The position numbers were made by a program, and so were the translations under genes. DNA of 64,000 nt from NCBI RefSeq assembly GCF_003946245.1, contig NZ_RHNN01000007.1, positions 62,001 through 126,000 of the forward strand. Reading direction: 5' to 3'. The notes under the pieces were generated by a model, which had not been told where the DNA came from, ran no database searches, and saw only the letters and a program-made list of their open reading frames with translations. This document shows, piece by piece, positions 39,769 to 49,157 of this stretch; position 1 is the first letter of the stretch; every line of letters starts with the position of its first letter. This stretch comes from Levilactobacillus cerevisiae. Its GTDB lineage: Bacteria > Bacillota > Bacilli > Lactobacillales > Lactobacillaceae.

Positions 39769-41603
39769 GATTGCTGACGCCTACTTTCATCGGCATACGA
39801 TAGAATCAAACCGGTGGCGACGGCGTTCCGCGGTCCTTCAATCCCCCGAACGTTCCCGCGACCCGCCACTAAGTCATAGTGGGAAAGTTCATCGGTTACG
39901 AGTCCTGGGATTTCGAAGTCAAGCGCTGACCCACCAACGATGACGACAAACGGGATATCCCGGATGTTGCCGGTCGGACTGACGTGGTGCAGTGCCCGCA
40001 AGGCGTTGGTAACAAACACCCGCTTCTTAGCCGTCTGCCGAATCAATTTAATTTTCTCGATGCTCAAATTACCTGGAACCGGTTCGTAGCCATTTGGTTT
40101 CAGCACAACGACTCTGGCAAACAACTCGGCGGGTAAGGGCTTCTCGAAGAATTGAACGGAGCCATCTTCGTGCCGCAGTTGAAAGAGGTTTTCGACCTTG
40201 GCCAGCGGATAACGTTTGATATCCTCTGCTAGGTAGATGTCCTCTAAACCCAATTCTGAGTTGATGATCATTGTGACCATATCGCCAGCACCGGCTAAAT
40301 GAATCGCCACTTTCTGGTTCTGCTTGTTCACAATTGAGGCATCCGTGGAGCCCGCGCCTAAGTCGAGAATGGCGATTGGCTTAGTCGTCCCGGGCGTCGT
40401 CAACGCACCGAGAATGGCGGACTCAGCTTCAGCGCCCCCAATTTCAACGGGGATCCGCAATTCCTTTTTAATTAAATCGGCAATCAATTGCATCTGCAAA
40501 TGGTCCGATTTAACCATCGCCGCAATCCCTACGGCCTGTTCCATTGAGAATTCACCAGCCAAGCCGCCCCGAACTTTGACGGGAACGGACGTGTTAACCG
40601 CCAACAAATCCTGGATGGCGATGTCTTTGTTCGTCTTCCCGGTCAAGTCGGCCATGGTCTGACGCACCTTCTCCAACATGCCCCCGACGTTCGTGCCCGA
40701 TTCGCCGGCAATGTCATCGATTTGATCAAAGACGTTGATCTTGTCCATGATGCTCTGCGCACCGGTCGCCACGTTGACCTTTTGGTGACCCTTGTTGCCG
40801 GCAATGGTGATCGATCCGGCGGGGATGACCCGTGCTTTCACGTCACCCTTGGGCGTCTTGATCACCACGGCGGACCGGTTACCAATCAGGGCCCGTGAGA
40901 CTGGGACAATGTTCTTCGTCTCATCGGAGGTCAACTTGAACAGCGTCGCAATCCCATAAGGGTTAGACAGCTGTGAAATGACCTGACCTTGTGGCGCAAC
41001 TTCCACCGCCGCCAGCATATTGCGCGGCACCTTGTCAATCCGTGCCACTTCATCAACGATGGGAATTCTGTTCGCTAACCGATTATCAACTAGCACCCCG
41101 TCATCGCTCTGCAAAATAGCCGCCGTAATGTGATAACCACCACTGGTATAGGCGTTAATCAATTGGGCAACGTCCGCAAAGTCCATTTCCTTTGAAACAA
41201 TCACAATGTACGCGCGTTCCTTGTCGGTCTGGGCACGGAGATCTAGTAAATCCACCGTGTAGCCGGAACCAGTCCCCACACCACCAGGAGTTCCCGGATT
41301 ATGCCCAATCATCGTTGATTCGGTAATCACCGTTTCCGTAATGGTTTCCATGGCAACGTCGCCAATCACTGGGGTGGCCTCGTTGATCCGAATCAACGAA
41401 ACGTCCGCTAAATTTGTTTTGGTCGTCTCAATCACACGGTGGATCGCATCCTTGACACCAATCAGGTTCTTCTTCGTCCCCTTGATGCCAGTCGTCGGCG
41501 CAATCCCAGAGCCTAGGAAGTGAACCTCACCGGCCGCGGTCACGTCTGCTAAAGCAACTTCAGTCGAGGAATTACCAATGTCTACACCAATTACCCGTGT
41601 CAT
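39765..41603 (-). CDS. pduG: Diol dehydratase reactivase large subunit
   Basis: A 612-residue ATPase of the DdrA/GdrA family with an Hsp70/actin-like fold: the phosphate loop GVDIGNSSTEVALAD at the N-terminus and LDLGAGSTDASIV in the second half. It exchanges damaged cofactor on PduCDE. It lies directly after pduE and overlaps pduH. Confidence 0.95.
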   Translation of the reverse strand: MTRVIGVDIGNSSTEVALADVTAAGEVHFLGSGIAPTTGIKGTKKNLIGVKDAIHRVIETTKTNLADVSLIRINEATPVIGDVAMETITETVITESTMIGHNPGTPGGVGTGSGYTVDLLDLRAQTDKERAYIVIVSKEMDFADVAQLINAYTSGGYHITAAILQSDDGVLVDNRLANRIPIVDEVARIDKVPRNMLAAVEVAPQGQVISQLSNPYGIATLFKLTSDETKNIVPVSRALIGNRSAVVIKTPKGDVKARVIPAGSITIAGNKGHQKVNVATGAQSIMDKINVFDQIDDIAGESGTNVGGMLEKVRQTMADLTGKTNKDIAIQDLLAVNTSVPVKVRGGLAGEFSMEQAVGIAAMVKSDHLQMQLIADLIKKELRIPVEIGGAEAESAILGALTTPGTTKPIAILDLGAGSTDASIVNKQNQKVAIHLAGAGDMVTMIINSELGLEDIYLAEDIKRYPLAKVENLFQLRHEDGSVQFFEKPLPAELFARVVVLKPNGYEPVPGNLSIEKIKLIRQTAKKRVFVTNALRALHHVSPTGNIRDIPFVVIVGGSALDFEIPGLVTDELSHYDLVAGRGNVRGIEGPRNAVATGLILSYADESRRQQS

Positions 41604-41622
41604 GCTAAAACCCCTAACTTTT

Positions 41623-42141
41623 CTAGTTGTCGCCCTTCAGTTTCTGATGCTTTTCGTAATTGGTTGCGGCTTCCTTGAACCAGTTGGAGCAAATCGGTGC
41701 GTTGTACTTATTTGCCAACTCATCGGCAATGTCCAACAGGTCTTGCTTGGAAGAACGGAATGGCCGCAAAGCCCCGTACATTTCCAGTAACCGATCATCG
41801 GGAACACCCGTCAATTCGGCTGCTCGCTGGAAGTTATTTTGAATCTGGGACCGGCCAGCACCAGCAGAAATCTTCCCTTGCATTCTCAACGTTGAAGGCG
41901 CAATCCGCAATTCCTTTGAATCAACCTTGCCATCAACGATGTCTTGGAAAGTAATCGTTTTCAATTGCTTGCCAGATGGTGCCTTTACTAAGTCTGGGTG
42001 CTTTCTGAATAGTGGGAAGTCTTTCGCCGTTAAATTCGGTTCAGAACTTGCCGTATCCGTTGTGGGTGTCTTGGTTGCTGTCCCACCGTTGCCATTTAAC
42101 TCTGACATAATTTTGGCAACTAAATCGTCTACTTCACTCAT
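41623..42141 (-). CDS. pduE: Propanediol/glycerol dehydratase small subunit
   Basis: A 172-residue gamma subunit of the B12-dependent dehydratase. ATG 42141 has GGAGG eight bases upstream and gives MSEVDDLVAKIMSELNG, an amphipathic targeting helix. A TTG five codons earlier lies within the ribosome site. The core (LRIAPSTLRMQGKISAGAGR) is typical. Confidence 0.95.
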   Translation of the reverse strand: MSEVDDLVAKIMSELNGNGGTATKTPTTDTASSEPNLTAKDFPLFRKHPDLVKAPSGKQLKTITFQDIVDGKVDSKELRIAPSTLRMQGKISAGAGRSQIQNNFQRAAELTGVPDDRLLEMYGALRPFRSSKQDLLDIADELANKYNAPICSNWFKEAATNYEKHQKLKGDN

Positions 42142-42167
42142 CAATAATGCCTCCAATCACGTAATCG

Positions 42168-42848
42168 TTAATTAAAGTTAACCTCAATTTCTTCAGCGGG
42201 TTTCCCAACGACAACCTGCTTCGTTTCTTTAATGTGCATCAGGGCAGCCAATGCTTGGTACCGTGGCCGTGCCATTTGGTCGTTGACGGTTGGTACGGGG
42301 TTGGGAGACATCCCCTTGGCATACTGGGCGGCATTCTTCCCGATGGCCCGGAACGTATCGAGGGTCAAGACAGGTGCTTGTGGGAAGAGTTCCAAGTTAT
42401 TCAGCGGATCTTGATCCTTCTGGTGAATAATGGTGGTTCCTTTCGATTGAATGGCAATGGCGATGCCTGAACCTGAAAGCTGATCTGCTTCTGCCGAGAT
42501 AAAGGAAACGTCTGAGGTCCGGTAAACTTTCATGACCCGCGCCTTTAAGCCTTCTTCTTCAACCCCCGCAATCAATTGCCGTAACACATCTTTATGTGAC
42601 TGTTTGACAATCGTCTGCTTCATGACCGTCGCAAAGGCTGGGCCAACCGCAATGACCACTTCGTTCTTGGACCGGCCTGGCTTCGCAGGACCTACTGGTT
42701 TGAACCAGTCGACACTGTCTTCTTGACTAGGACCAGCCGTCGCAACCGCCCCACCGTTAAACGAAACTGGGGTATCAGCGCTCTTCATTTCTCCGAGGAC
42801 ATCACGGATGATGTTCTTGAGTAAAGTTTCATCAATTTCCTGACTCAC
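42168..42848 (-). CDS. pduD: Propanediol/glycerol dehydratase medium subunit
   Basis: A 226-residue beta subunit. Residues 1-22 ([20 protein letters not shown]) are the encapsulation helix known to bring the dehydratase into the shell. The core [20 protein letters not shown] contacts the cobalamin. It lies between pduC and pduE. Confidence 0.95.
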   Translation of the reverse strand: MSQEIDETLLKNIIRDVLGEMKSADTPVSFNGGAVATAGPSQEDSVDWFKPVGPAKPGRSKNEVVIAVGPAFATVMKQTIVKQSHKDVLRQLIAGVEEEGLKARVMKVYRTSDVSFISAEADQLSGSGIAIAIQSKGTTIIHQKDQDPLNNLELFPQAPVLTLDTFRAIGKNAAQYAKGMSPNPVPTVNDQMARPRYQALAALMHIKETKQVVVGKPAEEIEVNFN

Positions 42849-42871
42849 TGAACTTACCTCCTTACCTGACG

Positions 42872-44548
42872 CTAGAAGTCAACTTTTTGTGGATCCAAGG
42901 CCCAAGGAATATTCTTAATCTTATTCCACTGTGCTTCGTCTTCCCAAACACGATAGCCGGTTCCTGGCCCCATGTAGTCATTGTTATCGTTAATGGCAGA
43001 AATACAGTTCCAATCCTTATCAAAGATAGCTGAGGTCTGCAGGTAGTCCCCACAAATCTTCTGTTGGGCTAGCTTGAAGACGGCTTGGGCTGTGTCGTCG
43101 ATGCCGTGGTCATCCAACGCCTTGATAATGTCGGAGACCGTCACACCACGATCCATCAGGTCTTGTGCAGCCTTGATGTCCTGTGCCATATCCCGTTTTG
43201 GCATATCGCCTGAGGTACTGCCGTAGGTTGCCGCTTCAACTTCTTCATCGGTAATCTCTGGCAAGCCGAGGCCATCAAAGACGGCTTGAACGGCCTTGGC
43301 AGCTTTCTTACGGATCTTGATTGCTTGATCTTCAGTAATTGGTAAGATACCACCGTTGACGGCCAAGTCACGTTCCATGGATTCATAATCATCGTAGTCT
43401 AAGACATCCATGTTAGAGCCCGCGAAGGTGTTGTCAGAGTTTTCTTCACCAGCGTACCCAGATGAAATGTAGTCAGTCCCAGCAATGAATTGGCCCAACA
43501 TCCGTTCAGTCCGCCGAATATCTGAGTGAGAGAAGGTTTGGTCGTTACTGGAAGCACATTCCAGGTCCATCATCATGCACATCAGGTTTTCACCTAAGAC
43601 TTCACGCAGACCACTTGGAACCGCACTAGGAACACCGATACAACTAACACTCCCGTTTTGCAGGCCCTGAACACCAGATGCTTTGGTAATGTAAATGCAC
43701 CGTGATTCCAGGTAGAGCATGGACTTACCTTCGGTGTAGCCCATCAGGACTTCGGAACCAGAACCGGAACTGAACCGCATCTTCAAGCCACGTGAAGCGT
43801 AGCAGGAAGCCAAGAAGCCTTTAGACCAAGGCGTATCGTCACCATCAGTGAAGACTTTATCAGTCCCATAAACGGAAATGGTTTCGGCATAGGCGGTGAA
43901 GCCCCGCATCCCTAATCCCAGTTCAACCGCTTCTTCAACGGAGCATTGGGTGATCACACCGGGACGACCAGCTTGGGCACCGACCATCAATGAGATGGCG
44001 TTCAGTGGTGCGTAACGCGCAACCGCCGTGGTCGTTTCAAGCTCTGGGAAGCCCCGCAAAGCAGCTTCGGCACCATCGGCAGCAATTTCTGCTGGATTAT
44101 CCAAGGTGTTGGTAATGTGGGCTTGGGTAAATGGTGTCCGCCGTGGCCGCATCTTTTGCACCGCCATGATCATTTCAGCAAAGTTTAATTGGTTGATGAC
44201 ATCTGAGGCCTTCGCTGGCGTCAAGGCAGTCGTGACTTTAACGACTTCAGAACGCGAAACGTTGGGATCAATCAGCATCTTAGCAATGGATTGGGAGGAC
44301 ATGGCGTTGGCCTTTTCAGCGTTGGCAATGTTAATCCCGTACTCAGCAATGTACTGGTCGATTAAGTCAAAGTCTTCCCGCTTCTTACCATCTAATTCAG
44401 TAATGACCCCGTTTTCAACTTTGAGACTGGCATCTGGGTCGTTCTTGCTACGCATCGCAACAAGCCCTTCGTCGTCCCATTCCTTAACAAATCCGTCCAA
44501 ATGTACTGGACGCTTCTCAAGTTTTTCAAAACGTTTTTGCCGTTTCAA
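42872..44548 (-). CDS. pduC: Propanediol/glycerol dehydratase large subunit
   Basis: A 558-residue TIM-barrel catalytic subunit of adenosylcobalamin-dependent diol/glycerol dehydratase, which converts 1,2-propanediol to propionaldehyde and glycerol to 3-hydroxypropionaldehyde. Family motifs such as [14 protein letters not shown] and [16 protein letters not shown] are intact. Which substrate is preferred cannot be read from sequence here. It follows pduB closely. Confidence 0.96.
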   Translation of the reverse strand: MKRQKRFEKLEKRPVHLDGFVKEWDDEGLVAMRSKNDPDASLKVENGVITELDGKKREDFDLIDQYIAEYGINIANAEKANAMSSQSIAKMLIDPNVSRSEVVKVTTALTPAKASDVINQLNFAEMIMAVQKMRPRRTPFTQAHITNTLDNPAEIAADGAEAALRGFPELETTTAVARYAPLNAISLMVGAQAGRPGVITQCSVEEAVELGLGMRGFTAYAETISVYGTDKVFTDGDDTPWSKGFLASCYASRGLKMRFSSGSGSEVLMGYTEGKSMLYLESRCIYITKASGVQGLQNGSVSCIGVPSAVPSGLREVLGENLMCMMMDLECASSNDQTFSHSDIRRTERMLGQFIAGTDYISSGYAGEENSDNTFAGSNMDVLDYDDYESMERDLAVNGGILPITEDQAIKIRKKAAKAVQAVFDGLGLPEITDEEVEAATYGSTSGDMPKRDMAQDIKAAQDLMDRGVTVSDIIKALDDHGIDDTAQAVFKLAQQKICGDYLQTSAIFDKDWNCISAINDNNDYMGPGTGYRVWEDEAQWNKIKNIPWALDPQKVDF

Positions 44549-44566
44549 TTAAAATCCTCCTCCCAA

Positions 44567-45394
44567 CTACTTAATGTATGATGGAAAATCATTAATCGGT
44601 TTGTCACCCAACTCAGCCAAGAGTTTCAGTCCAACCTCACGACCGGCCATAACGGCTTGCCGAACGGCGCCTGACTCACCACTGATGTGAACCATCCCTT
44701 CGTTTGAGAAGCTGGTTCCATGACCTGGTGACGCGAATGACAAAACATTGACGGAAGCTGTTTTAACGGCGGTATCGGCCATAACGACACCAATACCGGC
44801 AGGCGCGCCACAAATCAGGCCGTACGCTTTACCTTCGGGAGCCCCGAAAGCAAAGTTGCAGGCACCAGAAGCCCGCGCCGTAAATTGAAATTCCAGATGA
44901 CCGGCAGCGGAGTTGTAAACGTCACCGAACGTTCTGCTCAAATTATCCAGCGCCACGTTAATCGCTTGCCGTGCATCTGAAGGATCGTTCCCACCAACAA
45001 TAATTAAGGAACCATGTCCGGCACCACCCTTAGTATCACGGGGTAATTCGATGTCCACGACTTCAGTGTTGGTTTGCTTAACGGCTTCATCAATGGCCAT
45101 GATATGTGGCCCGGCACCAGAACGCGCACTGAGAATCCCTAGAACTGGATACTTCTTGGTGACGTGTAACTTCTCAAGCAACAGTGGATCGACGCTTGGA
45201 ATGACCATACCAATCGTGTCCCCAATTTTACGAGTGCCCACGAATTCTGGAACCACACTCGTTGAATTTAATAGGTCCTTGGTCTCCATTTTCTTGCCTC
45301 CCAACGAACTCATAGCTTCCTTAGGATCAATATTGATACCACGTTTCAGCAGTTCTTGCACAACTTTTTGAATCACATCTTTATCTTCAGTCAT
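44567..45394 (-). CDS. pduB: Trimeric shell protein PduB, with an internal PduB' start
   Basis: A tandem-BMC trimer protein of 275 residues from ATG 45394 (a TTG at 45403 would add three). Residues about 4-20 form an amphipathic helix (VIQKVVQELLKRG), the part that in Salmonella ties the enzyme core to the shell. A second start, ATG 45289 (METKDLLNST), has GGGAGGC six bases upstream and would give the 240-residue PduB'. The gene lies after pduA. Confidence 0.94.
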   Translation of the reverse strand: MTEDKDVIQKVVQELLKRGINIDPKEAMSSLGGKKMETKDLLNSTSVVPEFVGTRKIGDTIGMVIPSVDPLLLEKLHVTKKYPVLGILSARSGAGPHIMAIDEAVKQTNTEVVDIELPRDTKGGAGHGSLIIVGGNDPSDARQAINVALDNLSRTFGDVYNSAAGHLEFQFTARASGACNFAFGAPEGKAYGLICGAPAGIGVVMADTAVKTASVNVLSFASPGHGTSFSNEGMVHISGESGAVRQAVMAGREVGLKLLAELGDKPINDFPSYIK

Positions 45395-45413
45395 CTCTAT
45401 CAACCACTAATCT

Positions 45414-45707
45414 TTATTTGGCAGAATCAGGTGCTTGCTTGGGCAACAACTTCTCAACATCCGTATGTGGACGTGGAATGACATAGTTTGAAACAACTTC
45501 GCCAATGTTTTCTGCAGCTGAAACACCCGCATCTACGGAGGCCTTAACCGCACCAACATCTCCACGAACCATCACCGTAACCAGTCCATGACCAATCTTT
45601 TCTTGGCCAACCAGCGAAACGTTGGCTGCTTTAACCATGGCATCGGCCGCTTCGATTGAAGCCACTAACCCTTGGGTTTCAATCATTCCTAATGCTTCTT
45701 GTTCCAT
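45414..45707 (-). CDS. pduA: Microcompartment shell hexamer PduA
   Basis: A 97-residue BMC-domain protein ([20 protein letters not shown]), the main facet hexamer whose pore passes propanediol. It is the first gene of the operon, behind GGGAGG. The tail [11 protein letters not shown] distinguishes it from PduJ. Confidence 0.95.
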   Translation of the reverse strand: MEQEALGMIETQGLVASIEAADAMVKAANVSLVGQEKIGHGLVTVMVRGDVGAVKASVDAGVSAAENIGEVVSNYVIPRPHTDVEKLLPKQAPDSAK

Positions 45708-45786
45708 AATTTGTTACCTCCCATTAATCTAGAATCAAGCCCAGTCAGATTAATTTGATGGGGCCCGTTACCCTTGAAACACCTTT

Positions 45787-45815
45787 ATTATAAAGAAGGT
45801 GGGCACGACTATCTT
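45787..45815 (-). promoter_or_regulatory. Probable pdu operon promoter
   Basis: On the reverse strand TATAAT (45792-45787) stands 80 bases before pduA and is flanked by the dyad CTTTATTATAAAG. The -35 position reads AAGATA, far from consensus, as expected for a promoter that needs an activator such as the divergent AraC protein. Confidence 0.55.
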
Positions 45816-45895
45816 AATGAAAAGATTCACAAGGAAAGCCAAATTCAACCATCAGACTACAAATTTATACCCAAAAGACAAGATTGAGGCAAAAA

Positions 45896-45937
45896 TGAAA
45901 GCGCTATCTTGTGTTTTTCCTGGAACTAAACTAGAAT
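45896..45937 (+). promoter_or_regulatory. Promoter of the AraC activator gene with an overlapping cre site
   Basis: TTGTGT (45909-45914), a 17-base spacer and TAGAAT (45932-45937) make a good promoter. TGAAAGCGCTATCT (45896-45909) matches the cre consensus in 13 of 14 positions and touches the -35. CcpA bound there could repress or modulate the activator when glucose is present. Confidence 0.7.
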
Positions 45938-46002
45938 GAACAATAGATAAGGTCCTACTAATGATTCTGTCAGGTTTGAATTAACTAGGAAGGAAAATCG
46001 CT

Positions 46003-47076
46003 ATGTCTATTAGTACGCCGACCACTATTGACTACTCCGAACTCTCTGATTCATTTCAGTTATTTTCCAAGATTAGTCAAATCAGCACGTCATTTTATGA
46101 TTTCAGTGATACATTGTTGAAGGATGGAAAAGTTTTCCACGGCTTAAATGATATTCAGCACAATCTCGTTCTGAAGGACTCCGGCATCACGCTTCTGTTC
46201 CCGGTGATTGCCAATGACAATATCATTGGTTTCGTCATTTGTGATGACACCGGTGTCTCCCAGGAGCGGGTCAATCTGTCAAAGACTTACATAGCCAGCA
46301 TCGCCAACGATACGCTGGGCAAGGCGCTGAATACGTCCATTGAGATTCTCAATCCGCTGACGGCGCAAAACATGTCCCAGATGCGCAAGTTCGTGTTGCT
46401 CTTTAAGCCGACGCTCAATCAAATTGACCACGGAGCCACGGCCAAAACTGAAAACGTGGACATCAGCCGCAAGCCGTCGAGCATTGACGACATTCTGGCT
46501 TACGTGCAAAACAACATTCGCAAGCCAATCTCTTTGGAATCCGTGTCGCAAAACGTCTTCCTCTCCCCGTCCTATCTCAGTCGAATCTTCAAAAAATATC
46601 TCCATGTGAATTTTATCGACTACGTGAATTACCAGCGGGTAGCGATTGCCTGCAAATACTTAATGCTCACCGATAACAAGGTCAGTGTCATTTCCAGACA
46701 GGTGGGCTGTTCTCAGAATAGCTACTTCTCTAAAATCTTTAAGAAGGCCACGGGGATGTCGCCGCTGGCCTACCGTCGCACACACGCCGCCGTCCAAAAG
46801 GTCCTGACGATTCCCCGGGACTTGACTTGGCACGACCAGGACACTATTTACGACATCTCGCGCCGGTACTTCCAGAACTTAACGTATGACTTCTCCATTC
46901 AAACCGTTGATGGTTACCCCTACGTCAATCAGATTGGTACCCTGACGGACTCGGGGTCGCGGGGCTGGCTGTACTCGGTTGACTGCCAGCAGCCCACGTC
47001 GCCGTCCAGCACCATCGTTACCGCTGACAACGCTGTGATTCAATGGTTCTACACCAGTCAGGTCATGTCGCACTAA
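46003..47076 (+). CDS. pocR: AraC-family activator (PocR-like) with a transcobalamin-like C-terminal domain
   Basis: A 357-residue regulator. Residues about 9-110 resemble a PocR-type sensory domain, but without its usual Cys cluster. Residues about 160-258 are a full AraC DNA-binding domain with both helix-turn-helix units (SLESVSQNVFLSPSYLSRIF and VSVISRQVGCSQNSYFSKIF). Residues about 278-352 resemble DUF4430, the transcobalamin-like C-terminal domain (IYDISRR, GWLYSVDC, NAVIQWFYT). It faces the pdu operon and probably activates it. Confidence 0.85.
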   Translation: MSISTPTTIDYSELSDSFQLFSKISQISTSFYDFSDTLLKDGKVFHGLNDIQHNLVLKDSGITLLFPVIANDNIIGFVICDDTGVSQERVNLSKTYIASIANDTLGKALNTSIEILNPLTAQNMSQMRKFVLLFKPTLNQIDHGATAKTENVDISRKPSSIDDILAYVQNNIRKPISLESVSQNVFLSPSYLSRIFKKYLHVNFIDYVNYQRVAIACKYLMLTDNKVSVISRQVGCSQNSYFSKIFKKATGMSPLAYRRTHAAVQKVLTIPRDLTWHDQDTIYDISRRYFQNLTYDFSIQTVDGYPYVNQIGTLTDSGSRGWLYSVDCQQPTSPSSTIVTADNAVIQWFYTSQVMSH

Positions 47077-47592
47077 CGCTTTCTGAACCTCTCAGCAAAA
47101 GGTTACGAGTGCAGAACGGTCCAGCTAATAAGGACGTAATTCACAAAATTAGTTGGAAATTGCCACCTGCGGCTGCCAGAGATTCCGGCTGCTGTGGGAA
47201 CCGCCTGCGGCCTGGGGAACGGTCCTCCGGCTCGGTTTGAAGCCTGGCCAAGACCGCCAAGTCTCCAAACGCATCCCACGCTGTAAGCTGGTTCCCAGCT
47301 AACACCGTCGACACAGCTGACTCCATCTCTGGCCTCCTCCGGTTAACGTTGTTTTTCGGCCTGACAGTGATGTGATCATCGCTGGGCTGGCAACGTTTGT
47401 CCACAATAGTTGGTCGCTGTCTATATAAGCGTGTGTGAGTCAAATTAATGCCCAGTCTGCTGGGTTAGACAGGGTTGTCAATTTTCCAGCGTTGTTTTCT
47501 AACTATGTAGCGGATTATGCTGATATTTCAGCTTTCAAGTTTTAGCTCGCAATTCGATACCATGCCCTTTCATAATAATCACGTTATACATT
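47077..47592. other. Gene-free region after the activator gene
   Basis: Most of it is a family-2 element in reverse orientation (47159-47398). I see no gene and no clear terminator for the activator before the shared hairpin at 47593. Confidence 0.6.
47159..47398 (-). repeat. Family-2 structured intergenic element, copy 4
   Basis: In reverse orientation it carries the full set: AACGTTGCCAGCCCAGCGAT at its left end, CCGGAGGAGGCCAGAG, AGCTGTGTCGACGG, the hairpin AGCTGG/CCAGCT, GTGGGATGCG, a GTTTGGAGAC..GGCTTCAAAC stem, GAGCCGGAGGACCG, GGCCGCAGGCGGTTCCCACAGCAGC and GCCGCAGGTGGCA. Confidence 0.78.
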
Positions 47593-47631
47593 AAAACTAG
47601 CCACCCAGAATTAAGGGATGGCTAGTTTTTT
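47593..47631 (-). terminator. Two-way terminator between the activator and facilitator genes
   Basis: AAAACTAGCCACCC and GGGATGGCTAGTTTTTT pair. There are T-runs on both strands, so it can end the + transcript and, on the reverse strand, the facilitator message. Confidence 0.88.
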
Positions 47632-47661
47632 ATTCGTCTATGCAGGCGGAGCTGAACACCA

Positions 47662-48375
47662 TTAAACTGCTACCTTAATGGCCGTCGCAATGATCCCACC
47701 AACGAGCGGACCACACATTGGGACCCATGCGTACCACCATTCGCCGCTACCGCCATTGGGAACGGGCAAAATCGTGTAGGCCAAACGGGGACCCCAGTCA
47801 CGGGCTGGGTTAATCGCGAACCCGGTAGTCGTCCCCAAGCCAGTCCCGATAACGAGAATCAAGGTGCCGACGATGAAGGGCTTCAGGCCCTGAGTAAAGT
47901 CACCCAGGTTCAACAGGACAAAGACAAACCCAAAGGTCGCGACAACTTCAGAAACGAAATTATACATGGGTGACTTGATGGCTGGCCGGGTCGCGAAGAT
48001 GCCGACCGTGTTACCAGCCGCCTCATCCTTGCTGGCCTTAAAGTGTGGGGCGAATTGAAAAATCACAATCGCTGCCCCGACGAACGCACCTAAGAATTGA
48101 CCAGCTAAGTATGGCAAAACCTGAGACCAAGGAAAGAGGCCAAAGATGGCAAACGGAATCGTGACGGCCGGATTTAAATGACCATCGGATCCCAGTGCTC
48201 CGGCAACGTAGACTCCCATTGTCACAGCCAATCCCCAGGAAGTACAGACATACAACCAACTTGAACCTTTCGCATAGGACTTATTCAAGTTCAACCCAGC
48301 CCCGGTTCCGGCCCCGAGCAGGATTAAAACCATGGTCCCGAAAAACTCGCCGACAAATCCATTCAAAATTGACAC
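47662..48375 (-). CDS. pduF: Propanediol/glycerol facilitator (MIP channel)
   Basis: A 237-residue aquaglyceroporin with six membrane helices. The two NPA motifs are at 68-70 (GHLNPAVT) and 189-191 (AINPARD), and the Asp after the second marks the glycerol-channel branch. It would let propanediol or glycerol in. It lies beyond the activator and runs the same way as the pdu operon. PduF is inferred from context; GlpF is the alternative. Confidence 0.88.
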   Translation of the reverse strand: MSILNGFVGEFFGTMVLILLGAGTGAGLNLNKSYAKGSSWLYVCTSWGLAVTMGVYVAGALGSDGHLNPAVTIPFAIFGLFPWSQVLPYLAGQFLGAFVGAAIVIFQFAPHFKASKDEAAGNTVGIFATRPAIKSPMYNFVSEVVATFGFVFVLLNLGDFTQGLKPFIVGTLILVIGTGLGTTTGFAINPARDWGPRLAYTILPVPNGGSGEWWYAWVPMCGPLVGGIIATAIKVAV

Positions 48376-48541
48376 CCACCTTTTCTAAGTATTGCCATTT
48401 TTATTGGCAATTCTATCTTAGCAAAGACGGGCGGTAGAATTTTATCATGTTCATCTATGAGCAAAGCAAGACGGCTAAATTTTGATATTTTTTAGAATTG
48501 TGAGCGAGCTGGCCCTAATCTGTTTTAGTTGCAATTAACGC

Positions 48542-48570
48542 TTGCATTTCAGAACGCTTGTTCGTATAAT
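48542..48570 (+). promoter_or_regulatory. Strong promoter of the 85-residue gene
   Basis: TTGCAT (48542-48547) and TATAAT (48565-48570) stand 17 bases apart, followed by a GAGGTGAT ribosome site. Confidence 0.85.
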
Positions 48571-48589
48571 ATTGGAGAGGTGATTATAG

Positions 48590-48847
48590 ATGGATCAACG
48601 CGCAGTCAATGGAAAAATTTTTTCGGAACCGAAAGTCTTGAAGCTGAGTCCCCTGCTAATCTTCGTTAAGGTGTCAGACGAGCGGGGTAACGTACAAAAC
48701 TGCCTGGTCCATCAACACGGACTGAATTTCCTGTACCAGGCAACGGTCGGCTCACGAGTCGCCCTCTTTGGCCACGACAACCGCCGGAAACAGTTTGTGG
48801 TCACCCACTTTACCGTGATGGCCAGTTCTGCTTCAGTGGCTTCTTAA
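48590..48847 (+). CDS. Small protein of unknown function, well expressed by its signals
   Basis: An 85-residue soluble protein. It has a near-consensus promoter, GAGGTGAT seven bases before the ATG, and a terminator about 75 bp after the stop, so it is a real single gene. The sequence alternates short beta-like strands (LLIFVKVSDERGN, SRVALFGHDNRRK), which could be a small barrel. I do not recognise a family. Confidence 0.75.
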   Translation: MDQRAVNGKIFSEPKVLKLSPLLIFVKVSDERGNVQNCLVHQHGLNFLYQATVGSRVALFGHDNRRKQFVVTHFTVMASSASVAS

Positions 48848-48920
48848 CGATGAATTAGACACGTAGCGGTTTCCGCTATTTGGAGACACTAAGAGCCTGG
48901 GCATTTGCTTCAGGATCTTT

Positions 48921-48974
48921 TAAAAAACGCGCCAGATTCCTTACCACCGTGGCAAGAAATCTGACGTGTTTTTT
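48921..48974 (+). terminator. Two-way terminator
   Basis: AAAAAACGCGCCAGATT pairs with AATCTGACGTGTTTTTT around an ACC-rich loop. It can stop the 85-residue gene on the + strand and, read in reverse, the secreted-protein genes. Confidence 0.85.
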
Positions 48975-49157
48975 GAGGACACAAATCTGATGAGGAAGAA
49001 AAATCAATGTTCATGTCCAAAGGGAAATTGTAGCGATTACAGGATACTTTGTTGTGGAAAGTCTGGATTCGACTACATCCCCTTAGCCGCCAGCACAAAC
49101 GCTAACGGCCGGCATTGCCACCTTCTCTGGAGGTGAAAGTGGCAATGCCCTTATGAC

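Noticed and set aside
45708-46002. Possible B12 riboswitch before pduA
   Set aside because: The leader after the -10 is under 90 bases and shows no B12 box or long structured leader.
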